The notes below the pieces were generated by a model, which was not told the origin of the DNA, did no database searches, and saw only the letters and a program-made list of their open reading frames with translations. This document shows positions 33,469-43,540 of a stretch of 64,000 bases of DNA, piece after piece. The translations under genes were made by a program, and so were the position numbers. The stretch comes from Paraspadella gotoi. Taxonomy: Eukaryota; Chaetognatha. Position 1 is the first letter of the stretch. Each line of letters opens with the position of its first letter. The stretch covers positions 17,649,377-17,713,376 of the forward strand of contig CM119265.1 in assembly GCA_051294375.1 (NCBI GenBank), read 5' to 3'.

Positions 33469-34128
33469 AACGAGGATTGAAATTGGGAGAGCGATCGTCG
33501 TCAAACGAAAAAGTTAGTAGGAATCTCTGAATATTGCAATAAACACGAAGAGATTGGCGCGTCGGAAGAAAATGTCAAACGAGAACAGAGGATGAGGAGA
33601 AAGAAGAGAATAAAGGGCGCGGTGAAATCCGTGATGGGGTGAAAGGATTCGTAGGTTGAGAAACGTGAGCGCCTAAGACGAAAGAGCCAATGGCAGGAAT
33701 AGGGAGAGGGTGGAGAGTCCTCACTGGGGCCGCTGGAGTGAAAGGACCGACGAGCGTCGGATGCAGAAACGAGTTTTTGGGTCTCTGGGGAAAGCGTCGT
33801 CGCGAAGGGCGAACGCGCCAGACGGAAGCGTCAAAAGTGAACGAGATAATCATCGCCGTTTTTGCGATGCTCTTCTTTTTCTCTTCCTCCTCCTCCTCGC
33901 CGTTCGCCTTTCGATTTCGCCACGCCCCTTCTCTATTCTCCGCCCACGCACTCGACAACCTTCCACCCAACGCCCTCCGCCCTGGATCTGGACTCAGTCG
34001 AGGTCAAGAGGTCAAAAACCGAGGTGAGGTCGGCGTCGTTTTTGTCGTCTTCGTTGACATGGCCGTTGCGGTCGGAGCCGCTCGTGCGCCAGGATCGGCG
34101 CCGCCCCTGCGCCGCGGTCATGCGGCTG
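33469..34128. other. Intergenic stretch, no gene recognised
   Basis: CpG-containing sequence. The 186-codon plus-strand frame (33690-34250) runs into a GTT tract and has no recognisable domain. Confidence 0.4.
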
Positions 34129-34194
34129 CGTCGTCGTCGTTGTTGTTGTTGTCGTTGTTGTTGTTGTTGATGTTGTTGTCGTTGTTGTTGTTGT
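34129..34194. repeat. (GTT/GTC)n triplet tract with a higher-order duplication
   Basis: Triplets GTC and GTT. A block of about 30 bp containing GTCGTTGTTGTTGTTGTTGA appears twice. Confidence 0.9.
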
Positions 34195-34502
34195 TGATTT
34201 GGTCTTCGGAAAAAAAAAAATTCGTTTTCGTCAGAAAAAAAGTGGTATAAATGGTTTTTGAATACGAAGTTACTAGTTAAACAGCAACCAGTGTGAAAGA
34301 AGGCAAACGTTTTAACTGTTTACTGTTGCAGTTGTTCCTTTTTTTGGTCGTTCCAATTTTGCCAAGTGGACGGGTCGGCCTTCTTTCCTCGTTTCGGGTT
34401 CGTGCCAGCTGCGGTTTTCCTTCTCTTTTCTCTCTGATGAATTTCATCCCTTAATTTTCTGTCCGCTAAACTCTCATTTTAATTTTAGAGAAAAATCAAC
34501 AT

Positions 34503-34568
34503 CGCGACGACGCGACGACGACGACGGCACGGACGACGACGACGACGGACGACCGACGCACGACGACA
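34503..34568. repeat. (CGA)n triplet tract, interrupted
   Basis: CGA/GAC triplets with short interruptions. Confidence 0.9.
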
Positions 34569-34648
34569 TATCATAGACTTACGACAACGATGAGGTTTGC
34601 CTTTTTTTCTGTGTGGATTTTATAAATAGATATGAGCCTATGAAAAGG

Positions 34649-34650
<2 letters not shown>

Positions 34651-34679
<29 letters not shown>

Positions 34680-34763
34680 GTCCTCGTCCTTCTCCTCTCT
34701 CTCTTCTCTCTCTCTCTCCTCCTCGTCCCTCTCTCTCTCTCTCAATCTCTCCTCTCTCTCTCA
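34651..34763. repeat. (CT)n microsatellite with CGTCCT interruptions
   Basis: CT runs broken twice by CCTCGTC-like bases. Confidence 0.95.
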
Positions 34764-34953
34764 AGGGTCCTCACATTAAGTATGGCTATAAAAACCCAAT
34801 TAACGGAATATGTACGGTAGATGGAATCGACGAGCCTCATGAAATCGCCACAGTCTCTGAGCCGGAAACGCGCCGCCGCCCCATCTTTCCGCCGGTCGGC
34901 CGACACAAAAAAGAGACATATGTCAGAACATTCTTTTTTTTCGTCTGTGGTGC

Positions 34954-34984
34954 ATCGTCGTGTCGTCGTCGTCGTCGTCGTCGC
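34954..34984. repeat. (TCG)n triplet tract
   Basis: About ten TCG units with one interruption. Confidence 0.9.
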
Positions 34985-35098
34985 CTGAAAAGCGTATAGC
35001 GGTTTGGTCAGCGTGACTGCTAATGGACTTACTGCCAACAAAGATAAGTGAGAGCCTCTGAAATGCGACACAAAGGCCGCGAGAGCCAGGGATGAAAG

Positions 35099-35365
35099 GG
35101 AGAGAGGCGACGAGAGACGAGAGAGAGGAGAGAGGAGAGGAAGAGAAGAGAGAGAGAAGCGAGAGAGAGAGCAGGAGAGAGAGAGAGATGAGGGGTGGAT
35201 TGACTCGCCAGGGCCCGGTCAATGGCTAAAAGAGGAGAGTAAGAGAGAGTTATAAGAAAGAGAAGGATTAAGATAGAGAGAGAGAGAGAGAGATGAGAGA
35301 GAGACGAACGAGAGAGAGAGAGAGAGAGACCATCGAGAGAAGAAGAGAGAGAGGGAGAGAGAGAA
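35099..35365. repeat. (GA)n-rich region, about 270 bp, interrupted
   Basis: Several GA runs separated by short unique pieces. Confidence 0.9.
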
Positions 35366-35449
35366 GAGAGGAAAAGTCAGCTTGTAAAGAGCAGCAAGAG
35401 AATAAGAGAAAAGGGATCCTAATGNNNNNNNNNNNNNNNNNNNNNNNNN

Positions 35450-35483
<34 letters not shown>
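35450..35483. repeat. (GTC)n triplet tract abutting a 25-N gap
   Basis: Eleven GTC units directly after the gap at 35425-35449, which probably lies inside the tract. Confidence 0.95.
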
Positions 35484-35486
<3 letters not shown>

Positions 35487-35569
35487 ATGTTATTTTTTCT
35501 CTAAAAATTAAAATGAAGTTTACGAGAGAAAATTAGGGAATGAAATTCATCAGAGAGAAAAGAGAAGGA

Positions 35570-35853
35570 NNNNNNNNNNNNNNNNNNNNNNNNNNNNNNN
35601 NNNNNNNNNNNNNNNNNNNNNNNNNNNNNNNNNNNNNNNNNNNNNNNNNNNNNNNNNNNNNNNNNNNNNNNNNNNNNNNNNNNNNNNNNNNNNNNNNNNN
35701 NNNNNNNNNNNNNNNNNNNNNNNNNNNNNNNNNNNNNNNNNNNNNNNNNNNNNNNNNNNNNNNNNNNNNNNNNNNNNNNNNNNNNNNNNNNNNNNNNNNN
35801 NNNNNNNNNNNNNNNNNNNNNNNNNNNNNNNNNNNNNNNNNNNNNNNNNNNNN
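35570..35853. other. Assembly gap, 284 N
   Basis: Run of N, followed at once by a minisatellite. Confidence 1.
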
Positions 35854-35855
35854 CC

Positions 35856-35950
35856 CCTCACCATATCTTCCACCAACTTTACCACCATCTCTAACCCACC
35901 TTTCAACCATCTGTTCCATCATATCAACCACCATCTCTAGCCCACCCTTT
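35856..35950. repeat. Minisatellite, ACCACCATCTCTA-type unit, about 52 bp period
   Basis: ACCACCATCTCTAACCCACC recurs about 52 bp later as ACCACCATCTCTAGCCCACC. The gap upstream probably contains more copies. Confidence 0.7.
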
Positions 35951-36700
35951 CGCCTCAATCGACGCATCTGCGTCGCATCAAATTTCCTTCCAACTCGAAA
36001 TTATTAATTTTTTTCATCCTTTCCGCTTTTTTGGTTCCTTCGTTAAAATCCTAATGATGAAGTATCATCCCCGCCTCACACGCTCGCACATTGGCTATTA
36101 TATCGGGAGGTTTTTTTTTTATTTCGACGCGTTATCGTTAGAATAAAACCTTACCCAGTACCCTCGTGCCCGTTGGTCATTTGTTTAAATGACGACTGAA
36201 CGACCAAAGCCACCCACCGACGAAAAAAGTAATTAACGAAATCTCTTAGACTTAGGACTCAACCGCGAAGATCGCAATCACACTTCGCTCGAATGAAAAT
36301 AGAGCATTCGACTCTCGAAAATGCCGCAATAAAATCCGCAGATGTTTTGGACCAAGTATTGTGCAGCAATTAACGTTGTTTAGTCGAAAATCGCGTTCAT
36401 TTGGCTAACTCTGTACCTTTTTTAAAAAAAATTTTAAATAGAAAACGGAGATATAAACCGCTCAAGTTTTCATTAGAACCAGCTGCGATTAGCCACCGAG
36501 CGGCGACGGCATCGGTGCTGCCGTGGCGGCGTCGGCAGCGGTGGCGGCGCCGAAACTGCGTCGGTAGCGGCAGCGGAGGGGGAGGATGAAGATGGAAAAA
36601 TTTTAGAAAAAATAAGCGTCGAAGCAAAAATTCCGTCGAAAATGAAGAAAAAGCCAATTAATTCGCGATTATTTCGTTTGGATCCTCGACTTTTTTTTTT
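35951..36700. other. Intergenic stretch, no gene recognised
   Basis: AT-rich with a short GGC/GCG-rich patch (36500-36590). No feature supported. Confidence 0.5.
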
Positions 36701-37608
36701 NNNNNNNNNNNNNNNNNNNNNNNNNNNNNNNNNNNNNNNNNNNNNNNNNNNNNNNNNNNNNNNNNNNNNNNNNNNNNNNNNNNNNNNNNNNNNNNNNNNN
36801 NNNNNNNNNNNNNNNNNNNNNNNNNNNNNNNNNNNNNNNNNNNNNNNNNNNNNNNNNNNNNNNNNNNNNNNNNNNNNNNNNNNNNNNNNNNNNNNNNNNN
36901 NNNNNNNNNNNNNNNNNNNNNNNNNNNNNNNNNNNNNNNNNNNNNNNNNNNNNNNNNNNNNNNNNNNNNNNNNNNNNNNNNNNNNNNNNNNNNNNNNNNN
37001 NNNNNNNNNNNNNNNNNNNNNNNNNNNNNNNNNNNNNNNNNNNNNNNNNNNNNNNNNNNNNNNNNNNNNNNNNNNNNNNNNNNNNNNNNNNNNNNNNNNN
37101 NNNNNNNNNNNNNNNNNNNNNNNNNNNNNNNNNNNNNNNNNNNNNNNNNNNNNNNNNNNNNNNNNNNNNNNNNNNNNNNNNNNNNNNNNNNNNNNNNNNN
37201 NNNNNNNNNNNNNNNNNNNNNNNNNNNNNNNNNNNNNNNNNNNNNNNNNNNNNNNNNNNNNNNNNNNNNNNNNNNNNNNNNNNNNNNNNNNNNNNNNNNN
37301 NNNNNNNNNNNNNNNNNNNNNNNNNNNNNNNNNNNNNNNNNNNNNNNNNNNNNNNNNNNNNNNNNNNNNNNNNNNNNNNNNNNNNNNNNNNNNNNNNNNN
37401 NNNNNNNNNNNNNNNNNNNNNNNNNNNNNNNNNNNNNNNNNNNNNNNNNNNNNNNNNNNNNNNNNNNNNNNNNNNNNNNNNNNNNNNNNNNNNNNNNNNN
37501 NNNNNNNNNNNNNNNNNNNNNNNNNNNNNNNNNNNNNNNNNNNNNNNNNNNNNNNNNNNNNNNNNNNNNNNNNNNNNNNNNNNNNNNNNNNNNNNNNNNN
37601 NNNNNNNN
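36701..37608. other. Assembly gap, 908 N
   Basis: Run of N beginning after a T homopolymer. Long open frames across it are artefacts. Confidence 1.
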
Positions 37609-37715
37609 AAAATGTTTTGATCAATGATCAATTAACAAAGTCAATTAATTTTACGGCGAATCAAATCCTCAAAGCTTTGCGCCCTGACTAAGGGAATTAT
37701 AATTTTTTTTGCGGC

Positions 37716-37999
37716 NNNNNNNNNNNNNNNNNNNNNNNNNNNNNNNNNNNNNNNNNNNNNNNNNNNNNNNNNNNNNNNNNNNNNNNNNNNNNNNNNNNNN
37801 NNNNNNNNNNNNNNNNNNNNNNNNNNNNNNNNNNNNNNNNNNNNNNNNNNNNNNNNNNNNNNNNNNNNNNNNNNNNNNNNNNNNNNNNNNNNNNNNNNNN
37901 NNNNNNNNNNNNNNNNNNNNNNNNNNNNNNNNNNNNNNNNNNNNNNNNNNNNNNNNNNNNNNNNNNNNNNNNNNNNNNNNNNNNNNNNNNNNNNNNNNN
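37716..37999. other. Assembly gap, 284 N
   Basis: Run of N. Confidence 1.
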
Positions 38000-38533
38000 T
38001 ATTAATATATAGCTTATAGTTGCGCGTAACAACAACCTCTCTCGTAATTTTTTCAAGAAGAAAAAAAAGGTAATTAAAACCAAATTTTTAGCCGAGTCTC
38101 ATTAAGAAAATATCGAAATTAAGGGGAAAAAAGTCTGGCGAGGTAATGATATAGACCAAATTCTGAGGAATTTTTTTATAAAAAAAGGCAAGACAAATTA
38201 AAGCGTTTGGCTCTTTTTTTTTCAAGATTAATGAATGGGTGTTAATTCTGAGAGTATATATAATTTCTAGAGGATAATTATTTAATTAATTAGAATTTGG
38301 CTTGTTTCAGCGGTAAAGAAAATATCATATCACGTATGAGTGCAATGCTTTGAGCCGTTGAACAAAACCAAAATACGCGCTCGTCTCTTTGGACCGAGTC
38401 TCTCTTCCATCTGCCCTTTCAAAAAAAAAAAAAAAAAAGAAAAAAAGAAAGAAACTCTTGATATGACATCCATTCGTTGTGATTCATTTCTCGTTGTGAC
38501 ACATCTCGCCATCAAGAGAATTCATTTTTGTAA
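38000..38533. other. Short contig between gaps, no gene seen
   Basis: AT-rich sequence with a poly-A run at about 38420. Confidence 0.5.
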
Positions 38534-39068
38534 NNNNNNNNNNNNNNNNNNNNNNNNNNNNNNNNNNNNNNNNNNNNNNNNNNNNNNNNNNNNNNNNNNN
38601 NNNNNNNNNNNNNNNNNNNNNNNNNNNNNNNNNNNNNNNNNNNNNNNNNNNNNNNNNNNNNNNNNNNNNNNNNNNNNNNNNNNNNNNNNNNNNNNNNNNN
38701 NNNNNNNNNNNNNNNNNNNNNNNNNNNNNNNNNNNNNNNNNNNNNNNNNNNNNNNNNNNNNNNNNNNNNNNNNNNNNNNNNNNNNNNNNNNNNNNNNNNN
38801 NNNNNNNNNNNNNNNNNNNNNNNNNNNNNNNNNNNNNNNNNNNNNNNNNNNNNNNNNNNNNNNNNNNNNNNNNNNNNNNNNNNNNNNNNNNNNNNNNNNN
38901 NNNNNNNNNNNNNNNNNNNNNNNNNNNNNNNNNNNNNNNNNNNNNNNNNNNNNNNNNNNNNNNNNNNNNNNNNNNNNNNNNNNNNNNNNNNNNNNNNNNN
39001 NNNNNNNNNNNNNNNNNNNNNNNNNNNNNNNNNNNNNNNNNNNNNNNNNNNNNNNNNNNNNNNNNNNN
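38534..39068. other. Assembly gap, 535 N
   Basis: Run of N. Confidence 1.
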
Positions 39069-39642
39069 GTTCGGTTTAAACTTTCGTATTTTGCAAAATA
39101 AATCATTGCTAACAATCAGAACTTTTGATCGTTCGTCGCAAACAATTTTACTGTCGATTTGAAGACAACACAGAAGGGCTGTAGCGAGCATAGTCCATTA
39201 CAGGACGACTCTTCGTTCGTGTCGGCCAAAATTCGGTGATGCGGCCGCCATAAGTCGGTCAACAATCGTCCGGACTACTACATACCCGACAGGTGAAGGA
39301 GCTCAAACTTGGGGAAAAAATGAAGAGAAAGTTCATTATTTTGTTTTGTTTTAAACTATAGCAATGAGCGAAGCATCTGCTTTGCGATCTTTCTTTTTCA
39401 TGGTTTCTTTTTTTCTCCCTCTTCCATCCTTTTTGAATTTCATACGGAGAACAACTGAAACCGACTGGCCCTCGGCTCTCCGTCCAAAAAAAATAATAAA
39501 GAATGGCCGGATGTAATCAGAACCCGTGTGGGCCCCGGCTTTAATGCTTCCGACTGCTATGAAAACATTGGGAGGCTTTCAGTGGCATCGGGGTATAAAA
39601 TTGCAATAACAAGAAATCGGGGGGAAGAAGAATAAAGAGGGC
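39069..39642. other. Intergenic stretch, no gene recognised
   Basis: Mixed composition. No repeat or motif stands out. Confidence 0.5.
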
Positions 39643-39658
39643 AAGAGAGAGAGAGAGA

Positions 39659-39705
<47 letters not shown>

Positions 39706-39733
39706 AGAGAGAGGGAGAGAGAGGGAAAGAGAG
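39643..39733. repeat. (GA)n microsatellite, interrupted
   Basis: GA runs with AAAG and GGGA interruptions. Confidence 0.95.
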
Positions 39734-40091
39734 TTGATAAAAGAGAAAGGGGACCACACAGAGTCCGCACAAAGACCACACGACGAATGAACTTCCCAGA
39801 GAGAAGATTCTGTAGATTGTGTAAGATTTTGCGCCCCGGGGAGTGGTCTCTCTTTTTGTAATAGGGGGAGTGTTGACCTTAGTTTCCATCAATGGGTGTG
39901 AGAAAGAACGAGTCTAAGAAACAAATTAAGATTCTAAATAAAAATCTAAAACACTGCCAAAAAAACTCTACATAAAATTGGTTTAATTCATGTGATAAAA
40001 GTTGCCTTTTTGAAATGACATGTTTTAATTTCCACATACATTTCTCTAATTAAACGCTGAGTAGAGACAAGAACATTCAGTCTCAGCATCA

Positions 40092-40339
40092 NNNNNNNNN
40101 NNNNNNNNNNNNNNNNNNNNNNNNNNNNNNNNNNNNNNNNNNNNNNNNNNNNNNNNNNNNNNNNNNNNNNNNNNNNNNNNNNNNNNNNNNNNNNNNNNNN
40201 NNNNNNNNNNNNNNNNNNNNNNNNNNNNNNNNNNNNNNNNNNNNNNNNNNNNNNNNNNNNNNNNNNNNNNNNNNNNNNNNNNNNNNNNNNNNNNNNNNNN
40301 NNNNNNNNNNNNNNNNNNNNNNNNNNNNNNNNNNNNNNN
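40092..40339. other. Assembly gap, 248 N
   Basis: Run of N. Confidence 1.
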
Positions 40340-41469
40340 GCGACGCAAACTTTCTCTTTTTAGCAACGTTCCGCGACGACGAGGACAATCCGCTTTTGCC
40401 GTACCCGGCGCTGCGTCGCGGCACCAGCGGCAGCTTTTGGACCTCAACGTTTCGCCGCGCATGATGACTGTCAACGAAATCGCATTCGATAAGAACGAAG
40501 GGAAAAAAAATGACGAAAAAAGAAAAAGAAAAAGTGAGGCGATTTGAAATCTTTTTGGATCGTACTCGGGTCCCAATAGCGTAACTGAAAAAATGATATA
40601 AATTCTTTACTTTCCTCATTTCAATTGGGTCCTGCTGAATAAAATATAAACAAAAATATCTCCTTCATTCCATTTTTTCCGCTTTTGAAGTACAACTCGG
40701 CTCAAGAAAAACCTTTGTTAGGGTATTGCACAAAAATTTTAAAAATACTACTTTTCTTCATTCGATGGTTTTAAACCTTATATTAGGCCTAACGAAGTGT
40801 ACTTTAATTGTTAATTCCAACTTTGACTTTTAAATATTTGATTTACGCCAACTGATTTACGTCAATTTGGAGTAACGTTTCTGCCTCCTTACTGCTGTCA
40901 AGGATATTCAACCAAAATTTTTAAAAACGCTTTTTTTTAATTAAGAATACATTGTAGTACAGGATTCAGCTTTGATTTATTTTTTTTACGTTTTTGTTGG
41001 CGCTGGTGGCGTAAAAATTACGCCAAAACGTATTATTTCCTAATTACATAGATGGCGTTATGAATTTTTTCAAAGAAATTTTTAAAATATATCAAGTTAA
41101 ATAATTGTAAATGTCTATATTTAAATTTGAAAAAAAATTGTAGCGTAAAATGGCGTGAAATGACCTTAAAACCTAATTAACATGATTTCATGATGTGGCG
41201 TAAAGACTTTTAGATTATTTTCTAGTAAAAGCTATTCCGTTAAGTTGCTTTAAAGATTTATCCGGNNNNNNNNNNNNNNNNNNNNNNNNNNNNNNNNNNN
41301 NNNNNNNNNNNNNNNNNNNNNNNNNNNNNNNNNNNNNAATTTCAGATAAAAACAACCTTCAATGTCATTTATCAATCAATTTTTGGCGTAAATTGACGAA
41401 AAACTGCGCCACTTTATTCCCTCATGTCTTTCCCTTTCCTCCCTTTTCTTTTCCTTTTTTATTTTCATA
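40340..41469. other. AT-rich stretch with a 72-N gap
   Basis: Recurrent GGCGTAA/TTACGCC words (about 40985-41035, 41145-41165, 41200 and 41385) suggest an old repeat, but I could not delimit a unit. Gap at 41266-41337. Confidence 0.4.
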
Positions 41470-41670
41470 CAACCTCCGATTCTAAATCGATTATTTTTTG
41501 GTTTTAATTCTTTAAAATCAAAGAAAAAACGAATACCGAAAATAAATCTCAAATCCTAGATAAAAAGAAAGAAAGATACACCACGTAAAAGTCAGTGGAC
41601 CAATTTTATTAAAAGTATCAGAAATTGTGCATCAACAATGGTTCTTTAGGTTTATATTTGAACCTAGTTA
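41470..41670 (+). repeat. Dispersed direct repeat E, copy 1
   Basis: Shares, in order, CAACCTC-GATTC-TAAATCGAT-TATTTTTTGG, CGTAAAAGTCAG, GAAATTGTGC, CAACAAT and TCTTTAGGTTTA with 45945-46265. Ends just before a 25-N gap (41677-41701). Confidence 0.7.
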
Positions 41671-41701
41671 AAAAAANNNNNNNNNNNNNNNNNNNNNNNN
41701 N

Positions 41702-42255
41702 CAAAAGCATTTTTAAAACAGTAAATTGCTTGCCCAACCTCTGAAAAAAATAAAAATAAAATACTAAAAAAAATTGACTTTCTTGATAACGATGATCCTT
41801 CTTTAGAAGCTTACTCTGCTACCCAGGCGGTCCCAAACCCAAATCTATCTTGTAGTCAGGGTAGTCCCACTCAATGGAAGCCCCTTCCTATTAAATCTTA
41901 AAAGCATAACCGGAGTCGTCGCAATTGCAATAAAAGAGGCAGAGGACCGAGAGAGAGAGACGAGTGAAAATGCGTTTCGACGAAGTGCGAGAGCGAGAGA
42001 GAGGACGGCCGCGTATTCACACACACCATATATTTCGGTGCAGTTACTGAGGGGTGTTTTCCGACTACGTGTTTGCCCTCAATTATGTTTCAGTTTTCTT
42101 CCTAATCTTTAGTGACGCTCCCCGAATCGTCTTACGGGCGCCTCAAGAAACGGTAGACCGGTTTCAGCCTAACTAGGACAACTCAAATAACAAATATTGA
42201 CCCCCGACGCACGTCCAAGGCAGCGCTCGTACGACCTATGCACGTGCAATACATA
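41702..42255. other. Intergenic stretch, no gene recognised
   Basis: Mixed sequence with a short GA-rich patch near 41945-42005. Confidence 0.4.
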
Positions 42256-42428
42256 CTACCCCTTCTCAGTTAGTAATATTTTAACCTTAGCCTCCAAATT
42301 TAGTAACTTAACTTTCGCTTTCAAATTTTGTCTCTCTAAATCCTTTCTTCAGTTTTTCCAAAGTTTAATATTTTCATAGCCCCATTCCAGCAACTCAGCG
42401 CGCCTATTTTGTAAACACTTTTTGGCCT
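42256..42428 (-). pseudogene. Possible exon fragment encoding a coiled coil, with one frame change
   Basis: On the minus strand a pyrimidine-rich tract ending TTTACTTAG is a plausible 3' splice site. After it the frame reads EAKKCLQNRRAELLEWGYEN and then hits a stop at about 42350. A one-base shift restores an open frame reading KDLERQNLKAKVKLLNLEAK with leucine spacing typical of a coiled coil, closed by TAG at 42256-42258. Charged Lys/Glu/Leu helices like this occur at the C-terminus of Myb/SANT-like transposon-associated proteins, but I cannot assign a family. It could be a decayed exon, an exon with a sequencing indel, or chance. Confidence 0.25.
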
Positions 42429-42815
42429 CTAAGTAAATAAAACAAAGGGAAGCAGAGACGAGGAGGGAGGGCGGAGATTCCGCGCTGTGTATTCCAACAT
42501 TCTTTAGATCGTCACCTGACTTAAGACACAATACTTTGTATCACTTTATTCTACCAATACAACTTTGGCAATCTACAATTCATTTCAGGTACCCCACTTC
42601 AAACAATAATTAGACAGACTATGCATAGTTCAGGCTCTCTATCAGCTCATCTTGAGGGCCACAAAGACCACTACCGACAATTCAGTAAAAACGTATGACG
42701 TATTCTTTACAGAAGAGAGGAAAGGAGACATGAAAAATATTTGTTTTGTTTTTTGGTTTTTTAGTCGAAAAATCTGCTTATCTCAGCCAGATCCCGACTC
42801 TATTAAATTTCCACT

Positions 42816-43319
42816 TTGTCGGCTCCGTCGCGTTCCGCCCCCTCAATATTGTCCGGCACTAACTGTATATCAATGCAGAACATCGAATTATGCATTAAAT
42901 TATGCCAAAAAAATGATGTCGTCCGTCCGTCCTACCTTAGCAAAAAACCCCAATTACTCGTGATTGGATGGATGGATTTGAATGGAATTTTGTGTGTCCC
43001 GGGTAGGGAGTGTCCTGTGGATCCGAGCCGTACCCGACTATTACCCAAGTATCGCATGGCACCCATCGTCCTTGTGGAAATGAGTTTAAATGAAAAAAAC
43101 AAAAATTATAATTTCACTTTATTTCAACTACCAATTCCGCCTCATGAGTGGATTCTGGGCGCATTGGACCTGAATTTTGCTATGTCCCGAGTAAGAAAAG
43201 TCGTTGTGCAGGTTCGCCAACGGAATGATGGAAATCCTTTGAGTGGAATGAGTTTAATGGTAAACAAAACCAAAAAGACACTAAGCTTCGTCATTAACCA
43301 ATCATGTGCTATTCATTGA
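42816..43319 (+). CDS. 167-codon open frame, product unknown, doubtful
   Basis: The longest frame in the window that neither crosses a gap nor is built from simple repeats. Residues of normal complexity occur throughout (for example PIPPHEWILGALDLNFAMSR in the middle). No signal peptide, membrane segment or domain is evident. About one frame of this size is expected by chance in 64 kb over six frames, there is no clear promoter or splice context, and the stop is followed directly by a degenerate repeat. It is probably non-coding. Confidence 0.12.
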   Translation: MSAPSRSAPSILSGTNCISMQNIELCIKLCQKNDVVRPSYLSKKPQLLVIGWMDLNGILCVPGRECPVDPSRTRLLPKYRMAPIVLVEMSLNEKNKNYNFTLFQLPIPPHEWILGALDLNFAMSRVRKVVVQVRQRNDGNPLSGMSLMVNKTKKTLSFVINQSCAIH

Positions 43320-43540
43320 CAGGTAAATCATTGGTTATCATTCGCATCAATTATTGGTTATAATCGCATCAAATATTGGTGTTTATCAAATCAAGATCAA
43401 TCAATTATTTGGCTTATCATCGTCGGTCAATAATTGGTAAGATCAGGTCCAGTCAAAAAATCAAAATTCCTACTACATCAATAAATTACTATTCTTACAT
43501 CAATTAATGGTCGTAATCGCATCGGAATTATTCTTCCCGG
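43320..43540 (+). repeat. Degenerate tandem repeat of about 22-25 bp around ATCAATTATTGGTTAT
   Basis: Six to eight diverged units containing ATCGCATCAATTATTGGTTA-like sequence, with ATTGG or ATTATTTGG cores at 43330, 43352, 43375, 43410 and 43433 and weaker ones after that. Confidence 0.65.

Noticed and set aside
33690-34250. 186-codon plus-strand frame
   Set aside because: The C-terminal third is a GTT/GTC repeat and the remainder has no recognisable domain; overlapping frames are equally open.
34129-35483. CRISPR-like regular repeats
   Set aside because: Triplet and dinucleotide microsatellites without spacers; the genome is eukaryotic.
36473-37691. Open frames of 320-383 codons
   Set aside because: Almost entirely N. 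The same holds for frames at 15924-16760, 25529-26288, 38340-39191, 50864-51941 and 60487-61509.
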